Notes: a model not told the origin generated them from the letters alone. Positions 16,119 through 24,930 are shown, counted from the first letter of the stretch. The stretch: 64,000 bases of DNA from CAVRZJ01 sp964594125 (GCA_964594125.1 CAZQLL010000001.1:124001-188000); one strand, 5' to 3'. Made by a program: numbers and translations.

Positions 16119-17315
16119 ATGATTCTGCGCACGCTGCAGGCTCGTCTCCAGGCACTCGCCGGGCCGTTTCCCGTGGTATTCCTCACCGGGCCGCGGCAAT
16201 CGGGCAAGACAACCCTCGCCAAGGCGGCGTTCCCCGCGTACCGGTACGTGTCGCTCGAGGACCTGCAGAACCGCGAGGAGGCGACGGAGGACCCGCGCGG
16301 GTTCCTCGGCCGTGTCGCGGGCGGGAAGGGTGTGATCCTCGACGAGGTGCAGCGAACACCGGACCTGTTCTCCTATCTCCAGGGGGCGGTCGACGACGGT
16401 GGATCGGGTCCCTTCATCCTCACCGGCTCGCAGCAGTTCCTGCTCTCGCAGCAGATCAGCCAGACGCTGGCAGGCAGGGCCGCCGTACTCGAGCTTCTCC
16501 CCTTCTCGGTCGCGGAGCTCGCCGGCCGGAACGCCCTCCATCCGGAGGACCTGGCCAACCCGGCGCGCATCCCTTCCGAGCGCCCTCACCAGTCGCTGGA
16601 GGGGTTGCTCTTCAGCGGGCTCTTTCCACGGATTCACGACCGCGGCCTCGAGCCGGCGGCGTGGCTGGATGGCTACCTGCGCACCTACATCGAGCGCGAC
16701 GTGCGAGGGATCGCGAACGTCGCTGACCTCGACACGTTCGTTCGCTTCGTCGGCCTCTGCGCAGGACGCTCGGGTCAGCTCCTCAACCTGTCGTCGCTCG
16801 GCGCCGACGCCGGCGTGAGCCATTCCACCGCCCGCCGCTGGATCTCGATTCTGCGAGCAAGCTACGTGCTGGACCTGCTGCCGCCACACCACGAGAACTT
16901 CTCCAAGCGCCTGGTGAAGTCGCCGAAGCTGTACTTTCTCGACAGCGGCGTCATGTGCCACATCCTCGGAATCCGCGAGCCGGCGCAGCTTCGAGTGCAT
17001 CCGCTGCGCGGGGCGATCTTCGAGACGTTCGTCTACACCGAGCTCCGGAAGTTGTTCCTGCACCGCGGGCAACGCCCGCCGCTGTTCTTCTGGCGCGACA
17101 GCAACGGCCGCGAGGTGGATGTGCTGATCGAGCTGGGCACCATCAGGGTGCCGGTCGAGGTCAAGGCCGGGGAGACCGTCGCCGGCGATGCGTTCCGCGG
17201 GCTCGAGCACTACCTTGCGTTGTCAGGCGACACCGGCGGCGTGCTCGTCTACGGCGGCGACGAGTCCTATGTGCGCGGACGGCACCTGCTGCGCGCCTGG
17301 TGGGCCTGCACGTAA
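16119..17315 (+). CDS. AAA ATPase with DUF4143 C-terminal domain
   Basis: A 398-residue, full-length member of the AAA_14/DUF4143 family. Walker A is FLTGPRQSGKTTLAKA at about residue 24, Walker B VILDEVQRTPDLF at about 72, and sensor-1 FILTGSQQFLL near 103. The C-terminal DUF4143 domain holds SHSTARRWISILRASYVLDL and YFLDSGVMCHILGI, and the end has VDVLIELG..VPVEVKAG, a restriction-endonuclease-like strand pattern. These proteins are widespread, often in accessory DNA; their role is not established, though many sit beside toxin-antitoxin or mobile genes. ATG 16119 has TACCTT ending five bases upstream and no Shine-Dalgarno. It stands alone between repeats, so recent transfer is plausible. 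Confidence 0.9.
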   Translation: MILRTLQARLQALAGPFPVVFLTGPRQSGKTTLAKAAFPAYRYVSLEDLQNREEATEDPRGFLGRVAGGKGVILDEVQRTPDLFSYLQGAVDDGGSGPFILTGSQQFLLSQQISQTLAGRAAVLELLPFSVAELAGRNALHPEDLANPARIPSERPHQSLEGLLFSGLFPRIHDRGLEPAAWLDGYLRTYIERDVRGIANVADLDTFVRFVGLCAGRSGQLLNLSSLGADAGVSHSTARRWISILRASYVLDLLPPHHENFSKRLVKSPKLYFLDSGVMCHILGIREPAQLRVHPLRGAIFETFVYTELRKLFLHRGQRPPLFFWRDSNGREVDVLIELGTIRVPVEVKAGETVAGDAFRGLEHYLALSGDTGGVLVYGGDESYVRGRHLLRAWWACT

Positions 17316-17572
17316 CCCCGGCAGGGACCGCGAACACCGGCCGCAAGGAGCGCAGGGGGGCGGCCGGCCTTGCAGGGCCACGGGATCCTTCCCCCGCTCG
17401 CCCACGCTGCTCGCTCACGGGACAGGGTCGCTTCGCTCATCAGGATGACGGCGGGCGGCCGCTCCGATCCTCAGGACGACATCCGGCGGGCTCTGCGCTC
17501 CCCGAGGTGACGGCGGGGCTGAGCAGGCGGGGGCCGAGGAAAGACCGCAGCGTAAGCGCGATGCCAGGGCGG
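17316..17572. other. Gene-free repeat-bearing gap
   Basis: About 257 bp between convergent genes. It carries a GGATCCTTC...CAGGATGACGG repeat (about 17380-17460) and a second, diverged CAGGACGAC copy just after. No frame I would call. Confidence 0.5.
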
Positions 17573-18025
17573 TCAGGCTGGATTCGGCCACCCTGCTTCC
17601 AGCAAACGGACGTCCTGCAGATCGACCTCCCTGCCCGCGGCGCGCTTCGACGCAATGAGGTCGGCGCGACTCGCCACGTAGAACGGCTGTCCGTCATAGC
17701 TCATGGCGACCCGGCGCTGCCAGGCTGCGGCGAACTCGAGCCCTGGCGTCCAGGTCTGCGCATCGATTCTCACCCAGTCCTGGAAGACCGTGATTTCATG
17801 CGCGAGGAGGCTCTCCGGGGTCGTCAGCGCCGCCGTGCCGAATCCCGCGGCCGAGAGCGCCGCGAGCAGGCGCGTCGCATTGTCCGCAGTGGCTTCGATG
17901 AGAACGTCGAGGTCGAAGGTCGCGCGCGGCACGCCGTGGAGCACCGCGGCGATGCCGCCGATCACGACGTACCTGACCTCATGCTCCTCGAAGGACCTGA
18001 ACACGCCCTTGAGCCGGTTGAGCAT
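17573..18025 (-). CDS. Nucleotidyltransferase-fold protein
   Basis: A 150-residue protein with the N-terminal pattern VRYVVIGGIAAVLHGVPRAT followed by FDLDVLIEA: the GG..x9-13..D-D acid pair of nucleotidyltransferase-fold (AbiEii/DUF6036-like) proteins. The C-terminal part (ASRADLIASKRAAGREVDLQ) is the conserved helix with K and the E/D-LQDVRLLE end. ATG 18025 overlaps the upstream small gene by 47 bases. Such proteins form two-gene units with small helical partners and are often assigned to toxin-antitoxin systems, but the activity here is unknown. A second pair of similar design is at 59942-60642. Confidence 0.78.
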   Translation of the reverse strand: MLNRLKGVFRSFEEHEVRYVVIGGIAAVLHGVPRATFDLDVLIEATADNATRLLAALSAAGFGTAALTTPESLLAHEITVFQDWVRIDAQTWTPGLEFAAAWQRRVAMSYDGQPFYVASRADLIASKRAAGREVDLQDVRLLEAGWPNPA

Positions 18026-18179
18026 TCTTCACGTCCTGGATTCGCGGGTTTGCGGTGAGGACCAGCTCCGTGAACTCACACAGGAGGTCCATTCGCTGCT
18101 CGAGCGACAGGGAGCTGAACCACCTGGCTTTCGCCTCCGGCGATTCGGCCGCCCGCGAGTTCGCCACTGTTGGAATCAC
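17979..18179 (-). CDS. Small helical partner of the nucleotidyltransferase-fold protein
   Basis: A 66-residue protein, GTG start at 18179. Visible: SPEAKARWFSSLSLEQRMDL and LCEFTELVLTANPRIQ, two predicted helices, then a basic tail. It overlaps the nucleotidyltransferase gene by 47 bases in another frame, which argues for a real, co-translated pair. A TAGAAT hexamer (18186-18191, minus strand) ends six bases before the GTG and there is no Shine-Dalgarno, so its mRNA is probably leaderless. I know no function for it; it could be the antitoxin-like member of the pair. Confidence 0.65.
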   Translation of the reverse strand: MIPTVANSRAAESPEAKARWFSSLSLEQRMDLLCEFTELVLTANPRIQDVKNAQPAQGRVQVLRGA

Positions 18180-18185
18180 GGCGTT

Positions 18186-18191
18186 ATTCTA
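18186..18191 (-). promoter_or_regulatory. -10 element TAGAAT, leaderless type
   Basis: TAGAAT ends six bases before the GTG at 18179. Spacing and absent ribosome site match a leaderless promoter; the same arrangement recurs before seven other genes in the window. Confidence 0.5.
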
Positions 18192-18439
18192 GACAATCCA
18201 GAGTGTTAGCGCAATCCCACGGACCCTCCACGGCCGCCCGGGATGCGCGACTGCCGCACGCCGGGTGGCCGCAGGTATTCTGCTCGGCGGTGCCGCGGGA
18301 GCAGTTCGCCCGCGGCCGCCCGGGTCACCCTCGATGCGCCGGTGGGCGGAGGCGCCACCCGCGGCGCCGGGAGCGCGGTCGGCGGGGGCGCTCGCAGAGC
18401 CATGCGATCCGCTGCTTCCGCGGGGCGGGCGGGGCGGGC
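18192..18439. other. Gene-free GC-rich gap
   Basis: About 250 bp between the small gene and the end of the beta-helix gene. Very GC-rich with several short inverted repeats but no copy of the named repeat families and no frame with recognisable content. Confidence 0.4.
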
Positions 18440-21310
18440 TCAGGACGGCTGCTTCCTTGAGGCGGGTGGGGGCGCAGGGGCGAGCGACTCGGCGATGCGA
18501 ACGAGGATGGTGACCTGGTCCTCGAGCTCGCGCTCCTCGGTCAGGCGGGCGTTGCGGTCTCCGACGCCGGCGCGGCTGTCGGCGATGGGCCTGATCGACC
18601 AGCCGAGGTAGACGAGCTGTCCCCGGCCCGCCGGCACCCGGCAGAGGATCGAGCGGCCGGACCGGTCGCCGATGAGGGTGTCGGAGTGGTCGCACTCGAG
18701 GGGCACGAACGGCTGGCCGGCCAGCCACGGCGGCACGGACCGGCGCGGCAGGTGGGCAACCCAGGGGTGGTCGGGCTGCAGGACGGAGGGGGCCGCGCCG
18801 GCGGCCCCGCCAGGGGGCTCGCGCAGCCCGAGCGACGCCAGGAACCTGGCGCCCTGCCCCTCGAATATCGGCAGGGAGCGCGCGGTGAGCAGGAGCGTGC
18901 CGCCGCCGCGCAGCCAGTGCGCCAGCCGCGCCAGGTCGCTCTTGCCGAGCGCCGGCGGCCTCGCGTCGGGCGCCACGGGGCTGCCGTCGCAGACGATGAC
19001 CGCGTACCGCGAGAGGTCGCCGCGCGGGAGCTGCGCCGGCGCCTGCCGCTCCACGGCGAAGTGCGCCTGCTCGATCGCGAACGCCAGCGCCTCCGTCTGG
19101 GTATCGCCGTGGCCGCCGACGAGAACGGCGGGGCGCCACGGCCGTTGCTCCTCCGCGGTGAGGCTGACGCGGTGCACGAGCGCGGTGGGGACGGTCAGGC
19201 CGACGAGCTGGCCGAACATGGTGTAGCGGCCGCGCACGCCGACGCGCCACGGGTCGGCGCCGACGGGGATGGCGCCGATGTCCGGCCGCGCGGCTGGCGA
19301 CGCCGCGAGCGGATCGGGGCAGTCGGGCGGCAGCCTCACGCCCGCCCCCGCGGCCGGGCTGGAGGCCGTCAGGCGCAGGTCGAGCGGGGACGCGGGCCGC
19401 GGATCGAAGTGGAAGAAGCGCGGGTCGGCGAAGCGGTCGCGCGCGGCCCAGGCGGGGGCGGACTCCGCCGCGCCCGCGGCGGGCGGGGCCGACCGCCGCA
19501 GCCCGGCGAGGAAGGCGGCCTCGTCGGTAGCGGCGCCCGCGGCGAAGCTCCAGTGGAGGTTGCCGTCGGCGGCGAGCTCGGCGCCGCCCGTCGGAAGCAC
19601 CGAGCCGGGCATCCCCTTGACGGTGGCGAAGATGTTGTTGAACAGGCGCCGCGGCGTGCCGTTGCCGACGCCGAGGGCGCCGAGGCCCCCGGCGTAGTGG
19701 TCGCGCCACGGACCGTCGCCGGAGATCACGGTGTTCTGGTAGAAGCGCAGCGGCTCCCACGCGGGCGAGCCGTGGTCGCCGGCGAGGCGGCCCATGAAGG
19801 TGAACTCCTGCGGCGCCTTGGGGCTGTTCGGGACGAAGTAGTACACCCACGTGCGGAAGTCGAAGACGTTCCGCGTGACCCACACGCCGGCCCCGGTCCG
19901 AAACGCCGGCCCGTCTCCGGGCATGACCTTCTGCCTCCCGTGCCCGACCCCGCAGGCGAGCGTGGTGAGCATGCGCCCGAGATAACTCTGCACGATCGTG
20001 ATGTTGCCGCCGGTCACCCGCCCGTCGAGCAGCGTCGGCGCGGTCACGAAGAGCCCGTCGTCGCTGACGTTGTCGAGGTAGCAGTGGTGGAGGTGGACGC
20101 CGTCGACACCGCCGAGGAACAGCCCGTCGACGGTGTCCGTGAACTCCGACCAGGCGATCTCGAAGTCGCGGTTGCCGCCGCCGTTCCACCCGCCGGCGGC
20201 GACCAGGCTCGACTCGATCGCCCGGTACTTCAGGTGCGAGCGGAAGATCCACGGCGCCGAGCGGCCGCGGAAGGCGCAGTCGAGCAGCCGCAGGCCGGCG
20301 GTGTTGGTCACGCTCATCACGGTGGCGCCGCCGTACGCGGTGACGCCCTCGAGCACGATCCCGGCGCCGTACTCGACGACGAGCGCGGCCTCGAAGCCGC
20401 CGCGCAGCACGAGGTCCTGCACCCGCAGGTAACGCGCGCCGCGCAGGCTCATGGGGACGCCGCGGCCGCGCGCCGAGACGACGAGCTTGAGGCGCCGCGG
20501 GTCGGTCTCGCCGCGGTAGTTGGCGCCGTCGGCGTCGAGGCCGGGGAGGCGCGTGTGGGCGAGGCGGGCGTGGATGCGGTGCGTCTTCGGGTCGTACCAC
20601 AGCGAAGGGCCGCAGTAGATCCTCACCCCTTCGCTCTGGTTCGACAGGCCGCGCGTCGCCGGCCCGCCCTTTTTGCGCTCCGCGGCGGGGACCGGCTCGA
20701 CCCAGGTCCCGTAGGGGTTGTCGGAGCGCAGGTCGCCGAGAAACCTCACCCCGAGGATGGGCACCAGCGAGTCGGCGAAGTTGCCCTCGACGTTGGTCGC
20801 GGGCTCCTCCGTCACCGCCTGGACTTCGGGAAACGCCTGCGCCGACACGAACTCGCCGCGCGCGCCGCCGGCGGCGGGGACCCAGGCGCGGGCGGGGTCG
20901 TCGTAGAAGTCGGGGATGCCGCGGTCGATCACCACGAGCTCGCCCGGGTAGCTGCGGACCGTGATCGGCCGCCCGACGGCGCCGGCGACGGCGAGCGTGA
21001 CGGCCTCGCGGTAGATGCCGCCGCGCAGGTACAGGGTATCGCCCGGCCGCAGCGCGCGCGCGGCACGTGCCACGGTCCGCCACGGGCGCACCTCGGAGCC
21101 GTCGGCGGCGTCGTCGCCCCGCGCCCCGTCGACGAACCACCCGGGGCCGCTCGCCATCGCGCGGTACGACACCGCAGGCAGCGGGCGCTGCGGCGGGTGG
21201 CTCGCGTACGCGCCGGCCTCGGCCTGGCACACGCCCGCGAGCACCGCGCCGAGGACCGCCCCGCCGCGGACCGGACGGAGGAACGGAGCGGGGGTTCGGC
21301 GAGGGCTCAC
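18440..21310 (-). CDS. Secreted right-handed beta-helix protein with C-terminal glutamine-amidotransferase-like domain
   Basis: About 956 residues. A GTG at 21310 gives RRTPAPFLRPVRGG followed by AVLGAVLAGVCQAEAGAYA, a good signal peptide; the frame itself extends to 21364. The mature start PGWFVDGARGDDAADGS..PWRTVARAARALRPGDTLYLRGG is the classic DUF1565/beta-helix entry found in polysaccharide lyases and epimerases. A long repetitive beta-helix follows (about 80-640) with many Asn/Gly turns. Residues about 690-950 form a separate domain, VLVGGHGDTQTEALAFAIE.. VIVCDGSPV.. LAHWLRGGGTLLLTARS, resembling ThuA/class I amidotransferase-like folds without an evident Cys nucleophile. It probably binds or modifies a glycan outside the cell. 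Confidence 0.8.
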   Translation of the reverse strand: MSPRRTPAPFLRPVRGGAVLGAVLAGVCQAEAGAYASHPPQRPLPAVSYRAMASGPGWFVDGARGDDAADGSEVRPWRTVARAARALRPGDTLYLRGGIYREAVTLAVAGAVGRPITVRSYPGELVVIDRGIPDFYDDPARAWVPAAGGARGEFVSAQAFPEVQAVTEEPATNVEGNFADSLVPILGVRFLGDLRSDNPYGTWVEPVPAAERKKGGPATRGLSNQSEGVRIYCGPSLWYDPKTHRIHARLAHTRLPGLDADGANYRGETDPRRLKLVVSARGRGVPMSLRGARYLRVQDLVLRGGFEAALVVEYGAGIVLEGVTAYGGATVMSVTNTAGLRLLDCAFRGRSAPWIFRSHLKYRAIESSLVAAGGWNGGGNRDFEIAWSEFTDTVDGLFLGGVDGVHLHHCYLDNVSDDGLFVTAPTLLDGRVTGGNITIVQSYLGRMLTTLACGVGHGRQKVMPGDGPAFRTGAGVWVTRNVFDFRTWVYYFVPNSPKAPQEFTFMGRLAGDHGSPAWEPLRFYQNTVISGDGPWRDHYAGGLGALGVGNGTPRRLFNNIFATVKGMPGSVLPTGGAELAADGNLHWSFAAGAATDEAAFLAGLRRSAPPAAGAAESAPAWAARDRFADPRFFHFDPRPASPLDLRLTASSPAAGAGVRLPPDCPDPLAASPAARPDIGAIPVGADPWRVGVRGRYTMFGQLVGLTVPTALVHRVSLTAEEQRPWRPAVLVGGHGDTQTEALAFAIEQAHFAVERQAPAQLPRGDLSRYAVIVCDGSPVAPDARPPALGKSDLARLAHWLRGGGTLLLTARSLPIFEGQGARFLASLGLREPPGGAAGAAPSVLQPDHPWVAHLPRRSVPPWLAGQPFVPLECDHSDTLIGDRSGRSILCRVPAGRGQLVYLGWSIRPIADSRAGVGDRNARLTEERELEDQVTILVRIAESLAPAPPPASRKQPS

Positions 21311-21379
21311 CGCGGTTTCCTGAGCGCCGTGAGCGCCGTCGGCCCGGACCGGCGGAAGGCTCACGAGGCCGCCTTGGCG

Positions 21380-22204
21380 TCAGCACCCCGCCGGGAGCGC
21401 GTCACCGGCAGCGGCGCGGTCGACGAGCCACACCGTGGGGCGGCGGGTCGCGGCGGCGAGGTGCACGGGCAGCGGCGCGGCGCCGCGCGGCGGCGCGAGC
21501 GCCCGTGCGACGATCTCGCGCTTGGCCCTGCCCGTGACGAGCACGAGCCGGAGCCGCGCCGCGCGCAGCACGGGCAGCGTGAGCGTCAGGCGCTCGCGCG
21601 GGCCGGCTGGCGCGCTGGCCGGGACGACCCAGCGGCGCCGCGCGGCGAGCGCCGCGGAACCGGGGAACAGCGAGGCGACATGCCCGTCGGCGCCGACTCC
21701 GAGCACGGCCGTGTCGAGCGGCAGCGGGCGGCCGGACGGCGCGCGCAGCAGGCCGCGCAGCGCCGCCTCGTAGGCGCGCGCGCTGCGCTCGGCGTCGCCG
21801 CCGGCGGGCATCGGCAGCAGGCGGGCCCCGAGCAGCCCGGCGAGGCCGTGGCGCACCGCCGAGCCGGCGTTGCTGTCGCGGCTCGCGTACGGCACGCGCC
21901 GCTCGTCGACCCATACGACGGTGACGCCGGACCAGTCGAACGCTTGCTCGCGCGCCGCCCCGCCCAGCGCCGCGAAAAGCGCCAGCGGCGTCGCGCCGCC
22001 CGGGATGGCGAGGAGGAAGCGCCCCCGGCGCGCGATCGCGCGCCGCGCTTCGTCGAGGATGGCGCCGGCGGCGCAGCGGGCGACGGCGCGCGCGCTCGGC
22101 AGCACGAAGACCTTGAACTCGCAGTCGCCGCGCCCCCCGGACCGGACCGGCCCGCCGCGGCGGCGGCGCTGCTGCGAAACGCGGCCGGGCGCTCGCCGGC
22201 TCAT
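21380..22204 (-). CDS. pgl: 6-phosphogluconolactonase (DevB/SOL type)
   Basis: A 274-residue protein of the glucosamine-6-phosphate isomerase/6-phosphogluconolactonase fold. Motifs: FLLAIPGGATPLALFAAL (phosphate loop), VTVVWVDERRVPYASRDSN (the DER..VP..SN signature), and AVLGVGADGHVASLFPG (GADGHxASLFPG, catalytic region). It hydrolyses 6-phosphoglucono-lactone in the oxidative pentose phosphate path. ATG 22204 shares ATGA with the stop of the HAD gene, so the two are coupled. The first 30 residues are Arg-rich and longer than usual (family about 230-250), so the true start may lie further in. It is odd to find it inside a polysaccharide locus. Confidence 0.88.
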   Translation of the reverse strand: MSRRAPGRVSQQRRRRGGPVRSGGRGDCEFKVFVLPSARAVARCAAGAILDEARRAIARRGRFLLAIPGGATPLALFAALGGAAREQAFDWSGVTVVWVDERRVPYASRDSNAGSAVRHGLAGLLGARLLPMPAGGDAERSARAYEAALRGLLRAPSGRPLPLDTAVLGVGADGHVASLFPGSAALAARRRWVVPASAPAGPRERLTLTLPVLRAARLRLVLVTGRAKREIVARALAPPRGAAPLPVHLAAATRRPTVWLVDRAAAGDALPAGC

Positions 22205-22854
22205 CGGTGGACGGTCTCCGGGCCGAGCAGCGGCGGCAGGTCGCGCAGGTCGGCGATGCAGGGGAGGCGCTCCGGCAGCCATGCGGGGCGCGCGTCGGCG
22301 CGGGCGACGAAGCGCACACCGGCGCCGGTCGCGGCGCGCAGGTCGGACTCGCCGTCGCCGACGAAGACGATCTCGGCGGGAGCGAGCGCATGCGCGGCGC
22401 GCACGGCGGCGATCGCCTCGGGCTTGGTCGCCGGGCTGCCCCAGACGCCCGCGAAGTCGCCGGCGAGGCCGCGCCGCTCGACGATCAACTCGAGCTCGGC
22501 CTGCGGCGTGCCCGAGGCGACGTACACCGGCAGCCTCCCGCGCAGCGCCGCGAGGGTCTCGCGCGCGCCGCGCACGAACGGACACGCCAGCACCTTGTCG
22601 AGCGCGATCGCGGAGAACCGCTCGCCGAGCTCCCGGAGCGCGGCCGGAGACAGCGGGCGGCGCAGCAGCTCGCGGTAGATCCACTCGAACTTGACGAAGC
22701 GCGAGATGCCGACGTTGGCGACGTGGTAGGCGACGATCGCCTTCACGTGCTCGGGGTAGGCGGCGAACAGCTCGCGGAACGCATCGGTCTTGATGTCGGC
22801 GGACTCGAGGACGACGCCGTCGAAGTCGAGGATCAGCGCGCGGGTGGGCCTCAC
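22201..22854 (-). CDS. HAD-superfamily phosphatase/phosphomutase-like
   Basis: A 217-residue HAD subfamily IA protein. Motif I ALILDFDGVVLESADIKTDAF supplies the nucleophile Asp and the acid/base Asp position (DFDGV; here the +2 Asp is present), motif II is VYVASGTPQAELE, motif III the K of SPATKPEAI and motif IV EIVFVGDGESDLRAA. The cap between residues 15 and 85 has the helical form of beta-phosphoglucomutase-like enzymes. Substrate unknown; as the first gene of the unit with pgl (4-nt ATGA overlap) it might dephosphorylate a sugar phosphate. The start ATG 22854 is followed by the family's usual first strand. Confidence 0.87.
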   Translation of the reverse strand: MRPTRALILDFDGVVLESADIKTDAFRELFAAYPEHVKAIVAYHVANVGISRFVKFEWIYRELLRRPLSPAALRELGERFSAIALDKVLACPFVRGARETLAALRGRLPVYVASGTPQAELELIVERRGLAGDFAGVWGSPATKPEAIAAVRAAHALAPAEIVFVGDGESDLRAATGAGVRFVARADARPAWLPERLPCIADLRDLPPLLGPETVHR

Positions 22855-23311
22855 GCGCCACCCCCGCGTCCGCGGCGAGGCGGGACGGGCGAGCAGGCAG
22901 CGGGCGGGCTGGGGAGTTTCGGGACGAGCCGCGGCACCGCCCCGCGCACCGCTGTCATCATCCTGACCTGGGGTACGCCGCGTCGCGGCAGTCGGGCGAG
23001 GCTGGAAACCAGCGGGAGGGCCGGCGCCCTCGCCGGCCCGGACCCCGCCTGGCAGATCCCCCGCGCGGGCGAGGGCGCCCGCGCTCCCGTCTTGACCGGT
23101 TTCCTTGGAAGCACAGCACGGCCCGGGCAGGCCGCTCCTTCGCGAAAGTGACCGTCAGTGCGAGCAGCCGCGCAGAGGTGACAGCGGGTGGGCCGGCCAC
23201 CCCCGTTGCGGGCGAGGGCGCGCTCCCCGGCCTCTCGGGGCCCTTCGCCGCTGCGCTCCTCAGGGTGACGGTGGATGCGGCGGCCACGCCCGCCGCGGGC
23301 GCGCGCCGCGC
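22855..23311. other. Gene-free repeat region
   Basis: About 457 bp between the HAD gene start and the end of the cytidylyltransferase gene. It contains family 1 palindrome copy 3 (23013-23110) and, at about 23230-23275, a CTCAGGGTGACGG-ended dispersed repeat. I see no coding sequence. Confidence 0.55.
23013..23110 (+). repeat. GC-rich palindromic repeat, family 1, copy 3
   Basis: The cleanest copy: GGGAGGGCCGGCGCCCTCGC, CGGCCCGGACCCCGCC, GCGGGCGAGGGCGCCCGCGC, TCCCGTCTTGACCGGTTTCC. It can fold into a two-armed GC structure. Confidence 0.85.
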
Positions 23312-24028
23312 TCACGAGCCGGCCTTGTGGCCGGCGGCGAGCCACCACTCGGCGGCGGAGACATCGAGGTGGCCGTGGATGTCGCGGCCGGTGACCCACG
23401 GGCGGACGATGGCGGCGCTGCGCTTCCCCATCCACCACCACGGGCTGGGGCCGTCGCGGCGCTGGACGCAGCGCCAGCGGAACGTCCACACGCCCTGGTC
23501 GTAGTAGTACGCCCTGGGGTACGACTGGCGCGCGGTCGAGACCTGGCGGTCGGCGCCGCCGTACGGCACGAGCACGCCGTCGCGCAGCTCGAGCGCGCGC
23601 AGCGGGTGGTCGTCGGCCGCCTCCCACACCGACATGACGGAGTCGAGCGTCGCGTCGGCCGCGAGCATGTCGAGGCTGCGGTCGATCAGGGCGCCGTCCA
23701 CCATGACGGTGTTGCCGAGAAGCAGCACCACGTTCTCGAGGCCGGGCTCGCGCGCCGCGACGGTCTCGACGTCGTGTCGGATGACGTCGCCGTGGTTCAC
23801 GTCGTCGCCGCACAGCGCCTCGGGGCGCCGGAGGATCTCGCACCCCATGCGGCGGCCGACCGCGGCGATCTCCTCGCCGTCGGTGTCGAGGAAGACCCGC
23901 GCGACGCCGCGGGCGTCGAGCGCCGCCTGGATCGGGTAGGCGACCAGCGGTCTGCCGCCCACTGGGTAGACGTTCTTGTTCGGGATCGACTTCGAGCCGG
24001 CGCGGGCGGTAACGATGGCGACGTTCAC
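23312..24028 (-). CDS. Cytidylyltransferase (CMP-sugar synthetase, NeuA-like)
   Basis: A 238-residue protein from GTG 24028, sharing GTGA with the stop of the upstream SDR gene. The N-terminus VAIVTARAGSKSIPNKNVYP is the P-loop-like nucleotide site of acylneuraminate/KDO-type cytidylyltransferases (ARxGSKxIPxKN). Also seen are LVAYPIQAALDA, VFLDTDGEEIAAVGRR, VVLLLGNTVMVDGALID and a C-terminal YYYDQGVWTFRW. It should couple CMP (from CTP) to an acidic or ulosonic sugar. With the two genes before it (SDR, hydroxyacid dehydrogenase) it forms a tight three-gene unit, but no sialic-acid or KDO synthase is in the window, so the sugar is unknown. Confidence 0.83.
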   Translation of the reverse strand: MNVAIVTARAGSKSIPNKNVYPVGGRPLVAYPIQAALDARGVARVFLDTDGEEIAAVGRRMGCEILRRPEALCGDDVNHGDVIRHDVETVAAREPGLENVVLLLGNTVMVDGALIDRSLDMLAADATLDSVMSVWEAADDHPLRALELRDGVLVPYGGADRQVSTARQSYPRAYYYDQGVWTFRWRCVQRRDGPSPWWWMGKRSAAIVRPWVTGRDIHGHLDVSAAEWWLAAGHKAGS

Positions 24029-24930
24029 GAGGGCCGGTTCCCGCCGCCGGCCGGCGGCTCGCCGTGGAGCTGCTCGAGCATCTGCAGCAGCCCCTGGCCC
24101 ATGTCGACGTAGCACGTCGAGGTGAGCTTGCGGCCGACGCGCGGGTTGAAGGCGTACGGCGTCACGCGATAGTGGGCGTCGAATCGCCCTTCGGGCGGAT
24201 CGACGTACTCGACGTCGAGCGGGCGCCCCAGGATCTCGGAGAACATCGTGAACAGATCGGCGAGCGTCATCGGGTGGTGGCCGGTGATCGTCAGGTGCTG
24301 GTTGGCGAACTCGGGGGCGAGGGCATCGACCGAGAGGCGCGCCGCATCCTCGACGTGCACATACTCGCGCGTGTCGCCCGGGGTGCCGACGTGGCGGATG
24401 CGCTCGCCGCGGGCGGCGCTGGCCAGCAGCCGATAGACGCCGTTGGCGGCATCGGCTCGCGGGCCGTACAGCGAGCCGTAGCGCAGGATGGTGTACTCCA
24501 GGCCGAACTGCCGCCTGTACTCGTCGACGTACTCCTCGCACGCCTGCTTCGAGCAGCGGTAGAAGCCGCCGGCCCGCGAGTAGACGTAGACGCTGCTGGC
24601 GAAGACGAAGCGCCCGGCGCCGGCAGCGCGCGCCGCCTCGAGGACCGCAAGCGTGCCGATGATGTTCGCAGTGGCGGTGTCGACGGGGCGGGTGCGCGCC
24701 TCGTTGAGGTCGGCCAGGCCGGCGAGGTGGAAGACGACCTCGCACCCCGCGGCCGCGGCGGCCAGGGCGCGGGCATCGAGGATGTCGCCGACGACCATCG
24801 TCTGCCCGGCCTGCAGGTACGGCGAGCGCCGGCGGTCGAGGATCGTCACGTTCCAGCCGCGAACCGTCAGGGTGTCGGCGATGTGCGAGCCGAGGAACCC
24901 CGCTCCGCCGGTCACCAGCGCCTGTCTCAT
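24025..24930 (-). CDS. NAD-dependent epimerase/dehydratase (extended SDR)
   Basis: A 301-residue extended SDR, ATG 24930 overlapping the previous stop as ATGA; the 24 codons in front of it in the open frame belong to the upstream gene. Motifs: QALVTGGAGFLGSHIADTL (NAD-binding GxxGxxG), VVFHLAGLADLNEA, VFASSVYVYS and FYRCSKQACEEY (YxxxK with the usual Y replaced in part: Y-R-C-S-K, giving YxxxK). LRYGSLYGPRADAANGVYR follows as in sugar epimerases. It likely modifies a nucleotide-sugar, or a precursor of the CMP-sugar made by the next gene. Product inferred only. Confidence 0.85.
   Translation of the reverse strand: MRQALVTGGAGFLGSHIADTLTVRGWNVTILDRRRSPYLQAGQTMVVGDILDARALAAAAAGCEVVFHLAGLADLNEARTRPVDTATANIIGTLAVLEAARAAGAGRFVFASSVYVYSRAGGFYRCSKQACEEYVDEYRRQFGLEYTILRYGSLYGPRADAANGVYRLLASAARGERIRHVGTPGDTREYVHVEDAARLSVDALAPEFANQHLTITGHHPMTLADLFTMFSEILGRPLDVEYVDPPEGRFDAHYRVTPYAFNPRVGRKLTSTCYVDMGQGLLQMLEQLHGEPPAGGGNRPS

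Noticed and set aside
18189..21386. A 1065-codon minus-strand frame over the beta-helix gene
   Set aside because: Composition is Arg/Ala/Pro filler; the real gene is in another frame of the same strand with signal peptide and domains.
18686..22678. A 1330-codon open frame on the plus strand
   Set aside because: Antisense of the beta-helix, pgl and HAD genes, each of which has clear family motifs.
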